From: Yarrowia lipolytica
Taxonomy: Eukaryota > Ascomycota > Dipodascomycetes > Dipodascales
Reading direction: 5' to 3'
Length of the DNA stretch: 64,000 nt
NCBI RefSeq assembly: GCF_001761485.1
Contig: NC_090773.1
Location: forward strand, 2,232,001-2,296,000
The position numbers were made by a program, and so were the translations under genes. A model generated the notes under the pieces. It was not told where the DNA came from, searched no databases, and was given only the letters and a program-made list of their open reading frames with translations. Shown piece after piece: positions 33,426 through 42,119 of the stretch (its first letter is position 1; each line of letters opens with the position of its first letter).

Positions 33426-34359
33426 ACACACTGACCAGCACGGAGGGTGAGTGTGTCGATTACTGTACGTTCCAACTGCACTCGTGGTCTAAGAAATGAA
33501 ATGACTACAACACATGTCAGTGGCGTGCTTTACCATATAGGGACTAATTATAATCAAAAGTGATAACGTGAGTGACAATGAGAGGAAATGGATGGTATGA
33601 TGGCAATGTTTTCAGCGAAGGACAACTATTGTACATACGAGGATGTGTCACCATTGAGTGTATTGCTCTGCTTTGGACATTTATGAAAGGCAAGTAAATT
33701 ACTTGGTTAGGATAAGTACCTCCACCAAGTTACTTTTGGTGATGGAGTACAGTAAGAGTACAAGTACAGTACAAGTACAAGTATATTTTCCTTGTACAGT
33801 ACGAGCAATCTTGCTTGCGCCGTGTGATATCTCGTTTTTCAAGTCTCTCGACTTTCCGTATATGAGTGCTGAATAACCCATATAATGCCAGTGTAAGGAA
33901 GATGATTGAGGGAAGGAGCTTTGGAGGGATCACGTGCTCAGAGCTGCGGAAACGGATTCGTAAGCCAACTCCATCGCGTTTGAACTCTTAAAGACGCTCA
34001 ATTCCTCGGCATTAATTCCACTTTTGCGTCATTTATCTACTTGTATGTTCGGTCCGTGATGTCCTCTCGTCGGCATACATGTGCAAGTACAGTACAGTAG
34101 TATGTACAGTACATACTTAGGAGGAAACTGCAGGTGGAGAAAGTGCGAGTAGCTGTACCTGTAGAAGCGGTTGGAAGCAAAAGTGTGGATATTTAATTTG
34201 CAGTTGATTGACTATCTTTCAAAACAATCGATTGCTCTTGTTGTGATTGGCCATCTGTCGAATAACACTTTGCGCAGTTTCGACGCAACCCCAAATCGAA
34301 CCCACGCGCTCAACAAACTTACCCCAGACTAGAAGACACACACACGTACGTCCACTCAC
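33426..34359. other. Intergenic region with TACAGTA/GTACA-type repeats
   Basis: No gene. Two clusters of degenerate AGTACA/TACAGTA units at about 33747-33810 and 34080-34120. One CACGTG at about 33931. Holds the 3' flank of the CBS/PB1 gene and the promoter of F-box gene 2. Confidence 0.6.
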
Positions 34360-36348
34360 ATGCCTTCACACGTCACGTGTGGACCTGTCGTCTTCAACAT
34401 GAAAGATTCGTATATTCCGCCACGGCTGCCGACGGAAATCCTGCTGAAGATTCTCGATCTGCTCGAGCTCGGCGACCTCATAGCCTACAGTGATACCTGC
34501 CAGACGTTTCGGGCGGATTTGCAGTCCATAGATACCCCATATGTGCGGAACCGGGTTCAGAAACGCGTTCCGTGGATGCAAGTGGCGCAGGCGGGCTCTG
34601 ATTTGAAGTCGTGGAAGGATGCGGCAAGATTGGTGCTCGGCAGGGCAGATTCCATGATGCGGGTGCGAAACGGCAAGTGGTCTGTCTTTGTGCACGCGGA
34701 CTTTTCGCACCATGGCCCTTACCACAAGACGGTGTATCTGGATCCCGTGGACTTGAACGGGCCTCTTCCTAACGATTTCGAGCCGCTATTCGACATGTCT
34801 CAGTTCAAGCTTCCCTGTCCGATTAGCACTCACATCGAGGGCTCTCTACTTCACTTCAACAAGCGGCAGTTCAACCTCAAGACGTTTGTGAGCAGTGCTG
34901 CGCCCATGGAGGAGCCGCAGGAGCCGAAGCCAAAGAAACGCAAGGTGGGGCGTCCAGTTCTGAAACCGCCTCCTCAGCCGGTGGAGCCTCCGTTCGAACG
35001 GACCTTCACCTGTCCGAGCGGCCTAAAGGTGTCCACGGGCCACGAGAACTCGACGATCCGGTGTCTGGGCGAAAATGAGCGCGTGGTGTGGCTGTGGGAG
35101 CTTCGGCCGGATCCCAGACAGAGAAAACAGCGGCTAAACCCGCTCAGAATGCAGTATCTGATCGACAAGCCGAGCTGTGGCCGAACGCCCGACGGATCCA
35201 CATTGCTGTTTGACCGCAACGACGACAGTACAATGCTGGTGCCGCACGAGTCAGATTTTGACAATGTGTTACTGTCTGGAAATGCCGGACTGATTGGATT
35301 CACACGAGAACAAGCAGCGTCAAGCGACGTTATGATCATGTACTACGATCCCGATCCTCAAAACAGGTTTGTGCGACAGATTGTGAGCGTTGTGAACAGT
35401 CAGACGCGAGATATGGAGGTATTGGCGTACGAAGGAATACTCTACATTTACAAGGGCGACGTTCTAACTCCATTATGGGCCGATTTGGAGTTTCATCCGA
35501 CAGGAAATCGCATTTCGGAGCCTCTTTTCGCCAAGCTGGGGTTTGAAGATCTTAGAAGCGACGATTATGTGCACAAGAATGGCCCCATGAAGGTCACCAA
35601 GGTGGCGTCGGGAGTTAGACCGGAGATGCTGGCCATGAATCTGGTTCAGAGAAGAGTGGAGGAGGTGGGAGGAGGAAGATTGAGACGGCTCAAACTGCAT
35701 TTTTCAAACGATGGGCGGTTCGCGGCCTCTCATTTGTCAGGAGGACGAATTGTCGCCGATATTGGCACCGGAACGACTTACATTGTCAAAGACGAGGGAG
35801 ACGAAGATGGTAATCAGAACTTCATCTTTGTAGGCCGCACTAAGGACAACAACAAACCTGTGTTTTACCGGTGGAAGAGAGACTTTGGGCTGGGGTTTCT
35901 GGCCAACCTGGAGAAGATTCAGAGGAAGGACCGTACCAGTTTCTATCTCATGCCCAACCCCGACACTACTACGGACCTTTCTCTACCTGTTCGGGCCGAT
36001 CTTCCTGCACCGGTTCCTCTGATGCGGTTTTCACCTGGAACTGCGGCTTTTTCACGAGTCATGCTTGGAATGGATCCCAATCCTCCTCCTCCACCGCCTC
36101 CTCCCAAGCCCCCCGTCATTCCAGAGCATACGGTGCAGGACCAAAAGGCGCTGGAACGAGACAGACAGCTGCAGGGAGGCGAAACAACGCTGATGGGCGA
36201 CTGGCTGGACGCCAGGGACAAGTTTGAGACGCATGATGAGAGCCTGGCGACGATTGAGGCGAGAAAGGAGGCCGATCTGGCGTTGTTGAACAAGCGCAAG
36301 AGCAAGATCAAGCTGTATCGGTTTGAGCGGCCGAGATGGAGGATCTGA
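34360..36348 (+). CDS. F-box protein 2 (lineage-specific family)
   Basis: Encodes 662 residues. An F-box spans about 20-60 (RLPTEILLKILDLLELGDLI, then SDTCQTFRADL). After it come GPLPNDFEPLF (about 128-138), a basic PKPKKRKVGRP stretch (about 187-197; KKRKV is a classic nuclear-localisation type sequence), TCPSGLKVS (about 217-225), and a long W/Y-rich beta-like region. A proline run (NPPPPPPPPKPP) lies near residue 570, and the C-terminal 80 residues are charged and helical. PLPxDFxxLF followed by a TCxxGL motif also occurs in F-box protein 1, so I take them as paralogues. Probable nuclear SCF substrate adaptor; substrate unknown. Translation could also start at the second Met (residue 14), just before the F-box. 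Confidence 0.8.
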   Translation: MPSHVTCGPVVFNMKDSYIPPRLPTEILLKILDLLELGDLIAYSDTCQTFRADLQSIDTPYVRNRVQKRVPWMQVAQAGSDLKSWKDAARLVLGRADSMMRVRNGKWSVFVHADFSHHGPYHKTVYLDPVDLNGPLPNDFEPLFDMSQFKLPCPISTHIEGSLLHFNKRQFNLKTFVSSAAPMEEPQEPKPKKRKVGRPVLKPPPQPVEPPFERTFTCPSGLKVSTGHENSTIRCLGENERVVWLWELRPDPRQRKQRLNPLRMQYLIDKPSCGRTPDGSTLLFDRNDDSTMLVPHESDFDNVLLSGNAGLIGFTREQAASSDVMIMYYDPDPQNRFVRQIVSVVNSQTRDMEVLAYEGILYIYKGDVLTPLWADLEFHPTGNRISEPLFAKLGFEDLRSDDYVHKNGPMKVTKVASGVRPEMLAMNLVQRRVEEVGGGRLRRLKLHFSNDGRFAASHLSGGRIVADIGTGTTYIVKDEGDEDGNQNFIFVGRTKDNNKPVFYRWKRDFGLGFLANLEKIQRKDRTSFYLMPNPDTTTDLSLPVRADLPAPVPLMRFSPGTAAFSRVMLGMDPNPPPPPPPPKPPVIPEHTVQDQKALERDRQLQGGETTLMGDWLDARDKFETHDESLATIEARKEADLALLNKRKSKIKLYRFERPRWRI

Positions 36349-36828
36349 GGGGTGCCACTGCGATTGATACCACGGCCCCGTCAAGAGTGTCTGCATACCG
36401 AGGGGCGTATCATATACTAATTAATATTTATTTATACACTGCAACGAAAATCGAGCTTCCACGGTTTAATGGTGGCAAGTGGGGAACAACCGATTGGAGT
36501 ATAACGCCGCCCGAACTACACCCAGTTGAACAGGCAGTACATATACTCATCTGTCGTATCGATTTCATCTGCAGCACGACGGAGTCTCGGCTGGGTCTGC
36601 ATGTTCACGATACAAGGACTTGTGCTCTCAGACGCTCTTCCAGAGATATTAAACCACAGGATATCTACGCGACACAGGTTTCAAGCAGTAATTGTACGAA
36701 ATACAAGTAGCCAGACACCCGAAGCATCCTGCAGCGATAGTGATTGGGTCTACAACCAACTTGCTGTGACACTACAAGTAGTGACTGCACAAGTGTCGGC
36801 ATGGTTCATTCAAATCAATCTATTGTGT
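36349..36828. other. Convergent intergenic region
   Basis: 480 bp between the stop codons of F-box gene 2 and the small complex I-like gene. No gene or clear repeat; AT-rich around 36410-36440 (TTAATATTTATTTATA), a likely 3'-end signal for the plus-strand transcript. Confidence 0.5.
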
Positions 36829-37098
36829 TTACTCAGACTCAGCAGCCTCACCGGTGCTGATCTTGCCGTGTCGCTCTCTCCACACGCCGGCAGCGGCATT
36901 CCACTTGGAAATGTCGGACTCGGAGGTGATGCCCTCTCGTCGTCGGGTGTAGGGAAGGGTGGCGGTAGAAACCCACAGGGCCAGGCCGACGGCGATGCCG
37001 GTGGCGAAAAGGCCGTTGAGCTTCCAGTTGGAGGGGTTGGCCCACCAGCCTCCGGTCATAGAAATGACGTCTTTAGGGAATGGATATCGTCCTCCGCC
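36829..37098 (-). CDS. Small single-helix mitochondrial protein, likely complex I accessory subunit (exon 2)
   Basis: Exon 2 of a spliced gene; with the ATG-only exon 37673-37675 it encodes 90 residues beginning M-GGGRYPFPKDVISMTGGWWANPS (given here as the two pieces MGGGRYPFPKDV and ISMTGGWWANPS). A single hydrophobic helix follows (LNGLFATGIAVGLALWVSTA, about 29-48), then a charged tail. The Y-P-F/Y-P-K...GGWW...P.NW.N pattern followed by one helix resembles a small fungal inner-membrane protein that I associate with accessory subunits of NADH:ubiquinone oxidoreductase (beta-subcomplex type); I cannot name the subunit with confidence. Exon start is set by the acceptor TCTAACCCAG, and phase is preserved. 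It is divergent from the mitochondrial ribosomal gene. Confidence 0.7.
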   Translation of the reverse strand, partial: GGGRYPFPKDVISMTGGWWANPSNWKLNGLFATGIAVGLALWVSTATLPYTRRREGITSESDISKWNAAAGVWRERHGKISTGEAAESE

Positions 37099-37672
37099 CT
37101 GGGTTAGAAGAGTCAAATGAGACAAAAGCGCCGTTACGGCGAGTTATGGAGTATTGAGAAACGATGATATTAGCTTGGGTCGTTGTTCGTTGCGTCTGGT
37201 TGTCGTGCTCGGGGTCCACTGCCTTGAGCGCGTCCGAGCGTTTCCACGAGCAGTGCGATGAGACTGTCATTGGAGTGAACTGAGCAGTGAAAATGACGGG
37301 TCCATGACGTTCATTCATTCATACGTGGCATCTCTGCTCACGATCTCAGACACAACTTGACATGCTGCTGCAACCATTGGATGGTCATACCCCACATTCA
37401 CCCACCGTGTCTGTTCAATGACAGCTCAGATCAAGCGCCGAGGTCAGCTTCGATCTTCCAGCAAGCAGCTCGCACAGCCCTTGTCGTTATCACGCAGCCC
37501 TTATCGTTGTCGTTTCACCCAGACACATGTCATCGCATCTCATCTCATCACTGGGTCATATGTCGCTCCAAAGTCCGATTCGAACCAACAAAAAACCACC
37601 CATGTCCTCGTCGCATGCGTAGCACACGTTCTCGTCGCTTTCTCGCCCTCCAATCCTTCCGCTCGCACTCAC
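37099..37672 (-). other. Intron directly after the start codon of the small complex I-like gene
   Basis: 574-nt intron: donor GTGAGTG immediately follows ATG; acceptor TTCTAACCCAG has CTAAC two bases before AG. Without it the open frame (upstream to 37125) has no ATG before the GGGRYPFP conserved segment. Confidence 0.75.
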
Positions 37673-37675
37673 CAT
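37673..37675 (-). CDS. ATG-only first coding exon of the small complex I-like gene
   Basis: The start codon alone forms the coding part of exon 1 (context AAAATG then GTGAGT). Phase-0 joining gives M-G-G-G-R-Y. Such start-codon introns are known in Yarrowia. Confidence 0.7.
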
Positions 37676-38406
37676 TTTGATATATGTTGCAGTTAGTGTG
37701 TGGATTACCTTTCTGCAAACCTCTAGTCTTTGGCTGGTCGGTGATTGGTGGTTGGGAGCGAACTCTATTTTTATTAGTCAGCCGGGACACGGATATGGAG
37801 ACATGCTCGATTCGCCATTATACCAATTTGGATAAATTAGGAAAAATGTGGATAATAAATTGACAAGAATTTTAGGTGATTGCAAAATTAATGACTAAAA
37901 TATAATTTTTTTGAGATACTCGGGCTGTTTTGGGAACTATTGGGAACATACTCACAACAAGTTGAAACAAATCATAATATAATGATTAAGCTAAAACAAA
38001 TCAAAATATAATGAACAAGTTGAAACAAATCAGAGTAAATATATGAACATGATCAGAAACTAATGGAGAAATCAATCAGATGATAATTAAAGTGCTAATA
38101 AAATCGATTGCATCTTTCAATTTTTTTCATAATTTCAATTTTTCACCATATAATGAAATTCCTCATGTCCCTTCTACATACAGATTACGAGCGTTGTTAT
38201 ATATCAATAATACCACTTTTTTTTGAAAAAAAAAGCCATATACACTAAATAACTCATTTCAAACTATTTATCACTACCCAAACTCTAACAAAGGTCGACA
38301 CTCGCCCAGAAACTACCACCCTCCTCCCACACCCTAACCCTGTGCATCATGAAAATTTCCCTACAGCTGTACTCACAACTCACTTTCCACATATCACCAC
38401 GACAGG
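37676..38406. promoter_or_regulatory. Shared divergent promoter of two mitochondrial genes
   Basis: The 731 bp between two divergently read start codons (small complex I-like protein, and mitochondrial ribosomal protein) must contain both promoters. The central part (about 37840-38280) is very AT-rich and includes three 29-bp repeats (37959-38045). Pyrimidine-rich leader sequence precedes the plus-strand ATG. No CACGTG was seen between the two starts. Confidence 0.5.
37959..38045. repeat. Three tandem 29-bp AT-rich units
   Basis: Units 37959-37987, 37988-38016 and 38017-38045, each built on AAGTTGAAACAAATCA plus an AT-rich end; the second has small changes and the third diverges at its end. 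Lies in the divergent promoter. Confidence 0.88.
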
Positions 38407-39600
38407 ATGATTCGAACCAGTCGACTTTTGCGGGTGTCTCGAGTGGCCGTGTCCCGGTCCAGACTCATCACGTGCGCCCCGAGAAGCTTCACCTCTGACC
38501 ACAAACCCAAGACTCCTCCCCAGGCCCCCACCATGGACCCCACAGCTCTTCGGTACCCCAACTCTGATCTGAGTGTCAATCTTCGAGACGTGGCCAAGGG
38601 CGACTACCTCGTCCCCGGTGACTTGGCCCGACAGTCGCCTGCTCTCAAAACTCTGCATGCTCGTCTTGGTCTGCCCGAGGCTCTGCCGTTGTCTACTCTG
38701 GCCCAGTGTCTGACCTGTCCCGAGGCCGACACTGTGGGAGAGGACGGCCGAAAGCTGGCCGACAACTACGGCATGTCTGTGTTTGGCGGCAGTCTGCTCA
38801 AGTATCACGTGACGGAGAAGTTTGTGGTCCAGTACCCCCGGCTTCCTCTACCCATTCTCAACTCACTGCTGGACTCCCATCTGAGTCTGCGATCTCTGAC
38901 TCGTCTGGCCGAGTCCTGGGGTGTCGAGACCGACCGACGATCTGCCTTTGAGCGACACATGTCCAACGACTCGCTCGCAAACACCCTGGGTTACCTGAGA
39001 TACAAGCCCGTGGAGGACGACGTCAGCAACGCCTCCAAGGACGGTGTGTTCGACTCCTACACTCCCCGATCCGACGTGAAGAAATACAACCAGAAGCAAA
39101 AGAAAAACTCGCAGCACAACTACGACTCGCAGGTCTACGTGTTTGACTCGTCAGCTCCCGAGGGCTACGAGCGATCGGCTGCCCGGTTTGTGCAGGCTCT
39201 GGTGGCCGCCATCCACGCACACGTGTCGCGAGACGAGGCGCTTAAGTTCATCGACAACTTCATTCTGTCGCGAGCCGTCGACGTTGAGTCGCTCTTCTCC
39301 TTCAACCAGCCCCACAAGGAGATTGTGCGAGTGTGTGCACGAGAGGGACTGGAGCGACCTGAGGCCCGACTCATGGCCGAGACCGGCCGTCTGTCCAAGG
39401 CCCCCGTCTTTGTTGTTGGTGTCTTTTCCGGCAAGCACAAGCTTGGAGAAGGCCAGGGAGCGTCGCTTGCCGAGGCCAAGATCCGAGCTTCGGTCAACGC
39501 TCTCAAGGGATACTACCTGTACTCCCCCATTGAGCAGACCCGACCCCAGGAAGAGGGGTACAATGGGACTTTTATCGACAAGGGTCCCGTTGTTATTTAG
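38407..39600 (+). CDS. MRPL3: Mitochondrial large-subunit ribosomal protein L3 (mL44)
   Basis: Encodes 397 residues. The first about 30 residues are basic and hydroxylated with no acidic residues (MIRTSRLLRVSRVAVSRSRL), a mitochondrial targeting sequence. The middle is a degenerate RNase III fold (about 90-290: LADNYGMSVFGGSLLKYHVTEKF, LTRLAESWGVETDRR, AARFVQALVAAIHAHVSRDEA), and the C-terminus is a double-stranded RNA-binding domain (about 300-385, with APVFVVGVFSGKHKLGEGQG and SLAEAKIRASVNALKG). This combination is typical of Mrpl3/mL44. Catalytic RNase III acidic clusters are not evident, as expected for the ribosomal member. Start chosen at the first ATG because the targeting peptide depends on it. 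Confidence 0.9.
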   Translation: MIRTSRLLRVSRVAVSRSRLITCAPRSFTSDHKPKTPPQAPTMDPTALRYPNSDLSVNLRDVAKGDYLVPGDLARQSPALKTLHARLGLPEALPLSTLAQCLTCPEADTVGEDGRKLADNYGMSVFGGSLLKYHVTEKFVVQYPRLPLPILNSLLDSHLSLRSLTRLAESWGVETDRRSAFERHMSNDSLANTLGYLRYKPVEDDVSNASKDGVFDSYTPRSDVKKYNQKQKKNSQHNYDSQVYVFDSSAPEGYERSAARFVQALVAAIHAHVSRDEALKFIDNFILSRAVDVESLFSFNQPHKEIVRVCAREGLERPEARLMAETGRLSKAPVFVVGVFSGKHKLGEGQGASLAEAKIRASVNALKGYYLYSPIEQTRPQEEGYNGTFIDKGPVVI

Positions 39601-40669
39601 TGTATATAGTAGAGCTGAGGCATGACACAAGGAGTGCCGGAGACGTCGACGTCGAATAAAATGATTCAATGAGCATGGGGAGCGGGAACAGGTATGTTTC
39701 GAGTAGACAACTGAATTCTCTGCGATCATTCAGTTTGTAGACTAGCTACATTTTCGTTACCCATTCTACGAATGTTTTGTAAAGAACTGAAGTGGTCTGG
39801 TTGGAGTGCACTCCTTACCTATTGCTTGTTGATGATGAAGCAGCATACTTGAAATATTAGTGGAAGGTTCCTGCACCGGAGTCTAGGTGATGATGTCGAG
39901 AACGTGGGGCAGAGTCGCGCAGTAGAGAGGATGGTGGAGAGCTGTATACTCGATAAAAACAAAATGGACCAAAATAAAACAGCTTTGACACACTTTTTAT
40001 TTGTAGACGTCTTTTGCAGTATTCTTGAGATGTCGGTTAGAGAACAGGGAGAGATATACAATTGATGACATCTGCATCAATATAACAGCTACAATAGAGG
40101 CGAGTTGATGGTGTGAAAATTGGGGTTGCAATTGACACCAATATGCTCCAGCTCTCCAGAGCGGCCGTCTTCGGTATCGTTCCTAGCACCGTTTGGTGTA
40201 CCGTATGATAAGGCCACATTCAGCACTTTGAAGATAACAATGGTAGAGATCGGTATACTGTCGACAACTTTACATTTCCAACAGGGTCGACTTTTATCGA
40301 CTCTACTTTCTGTTCTTTCTAAGCTGGCAGTTTGTTTACCCCAAAGCACGTGGTTATCGCGACCACTGGAAGTCCTGTGCGAGTGCGAGTACATACTGTA
40401 CACCGACAATCAGAGAATACAAAACACTGGTTCAATCAGGGTATCTTCTTCAACAGTTCAAATATGCCATGTGACATGGATCGTAGCACAGTACTGAAAC
40501 CTATTGTCGACACAGCCCGCCGACACAGCCCGGCGACACAGTCCGGCGACACCGCCCAGCGACACAGTCCGAACAGGCTGGGTTTTTTCCAGACAAGAAA
40601 GGAGACATGGTCCGCCAGACCAAAGTCCAAGATTGGGTGGCTCGGCCAAATGGTGACAAGTCAGACTAG
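39601..40669. other. Intergenic region downstream of MRPL3
   Basis: No gene seen. AATAAA at about 39654 may be the 3'-end signal of MRPL3. A 13-bp GC-rich tandem repeat lies at 40509-40571. Confidence 0.5.
40509..40571. repeat. 13-bp tandem repeat, about five copies
   Basis: Units based on GACACAGCCCGGC: 40509-40521, 40522-40534, 40535-40547, 40548-40560 and a partial unit to 40571, with one to three changes each. Confidence 0.9.
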
Positions 40670-40920
40670 AGTTACATTACACAATTTGCGAGGTTATCCG
40701 CCGTAAAACTTCTCTCCTTCGACCAGGCCACCATACACTGTCCAAGAGGGCAGTATGGAAAGCGGATTGCCAAGGTGGCCGAGGTGGTTGAGCGAAACCA
40801 GAAGCGGCAGATTGCTGCGCTGGAGAAATGCTCAAGAGCGCGGAGAAAACCATTAAAATCAGCATCTACAACCTCAAGCAGAAGGCCCCCAAGACTGTGT
40901 CGGTTGAGGACAAGAAGGTG
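40670..40920 (+). pseudogene. Remnant or exon fragment of an unknown protein gene
   Basis: A frame from 40670 reads LLSFDQATIHCPRGQYGKRI and then KVAEVVERNQKRQIAALEK, and continues in protein-like form in another phase from ATG at 40828 (MLKSAEKTIKISIYNLKQKA, then PKTVSVEDKK), ending at GTGAGC, a possible donor. Codon choice (GTG, GAG, CAG, AAG, CTC) is that of real genes of this genome, unlike the surrounding DNA. One change of phase separates the two parts. I do not recognise the family. Either a decayed gene copy or an exon of a gene whose other exons I missed. Confidence 0.45.
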
Positions 40921-42119
40921 AGCATGGTGAGTTTGTAGAGAAAGATGTTTGGAAGAAAATGTGTACATAATAACAGTAATTGACCAAAAAAGATAATAAA
41001 AAACAAACAAAATAATTCTAGTAGCTAGTACAAGAAAAACAATTGCTCCGAATGTGTATTGGCACAAGAACGAGTAAGTATCATCACAAGGGCTTTTCCA
41101 ACTACTCCAACTTCCATCAGATTGGAAAGTCCTCAATTGGAACGACCGGGCTGGCAAATATACATTCCGTACTCTTTACACAATGTCGCCATGTTCCAAT
41201 ACTCCATCTCTCGCACGAGTACACCTCTTGTAATTTGTATCAACTCACACTAAATTTAGTTTGAAATTAGTTAAGCCAAAAGTTATACTGGGGCTCAACC
41301 CACAACTTCCAGACATGCCAGAGACATGAGAAGAGCAATGGTGGGTTTAAAATAGGTACTAGATTACTTTTTTGGTCCTTAACCGCTTTCTTGCGACGAA
41401 AACATGGCCAATGTGACTTTTTGAAAACCCAACAATGGTTTTTTACTTGGTATTTTTGTACTTAGACAATCCAGCTTTCAGAGTACTGACGGGACCCAGA
41501 GATGGATGTGCTCGTCTTGGAAAACTCCATAAATCACTCCATGAGAACTACTCTCTATCCCTCTACAAGGGCACATCTCCAGCGAGAGATTTAGCACAAG
41601 AACACAGGGAGGAACTCCATAGATAACCCCCATGTGCTGGAGAGTCTGGAGCCAACACCGTTGGTTTCCTGAATACGAGACGAGGGGGAACGCTATCATG
41701 ACGGCTGGTTAAGTAGCCCAGAGCTATGTGTTGCAACAAGTGTGTTTTGTTCAAGCAAGTACTACTTCAATTCAATCACTATATAAGTTCATGGGTCCGG
41801 CTCTCGCATCTATCATACAGCTAAGAATCGTAAGGGACTCAGAGGAACTCCTCAAGGTAGAGAATCATGCTATTGAAATCGAAGATGACGATCATGGGAG
41901 GGGGTGTGCCAAAAGAATCCGAACGGTGAATTGAGCTGAAACTTCAGATATATCCCGTGGTAGTACTGTACATACAGAGACCGAACTAGAGGTGTGCTGC
42001 TTGATGTTGAGATGGCGGAAGGACAAAAGATGACGGACCTGTTACTGTATTACAAATCCACGGGTAGTTCTCTACGGTTCCTTCCAAGTTGTCTATATTT
42101 GTGCTATTAGTGTATGATA
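40921..42119. other. Gene-less DNA with a fragment of the neighbouring Ufd1-like gene
   Basis: No intact gene. Contains the inverted 46-bp fragment at 41851-41896 (listed separately) and a pair of similar short segments on the minus strand (both reading HGVIYGV, near 41530 and 41620). Confidence 0.5.
41851..41896 (+). pseudogene. Decayed inverted fragment of the Ufd1-like gene
   Basis: These 46 bases match 43097-43142 of the Ufd1-like gene on the opposite strand at 42 of 46 positions and keep the reading frame (LKVENHAIEIEDDDH here, LKIENHAIEIEDGDH in the gene). Similarity stops abruptly on both sides. It looks like the surviving core of an old partial inverted duplication about 1.2 kb from the source. 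Confidence 0.75.

Noticed and set aside
31602-33431. 609-codon minus-strand frame opposite the CBS/PB1 gene
   Set aside because: Antisense shadow of the CBS/PB1 coding sequence; the composition (His/Val/Gly-rich without domains) is typical of reverse-strand frames.
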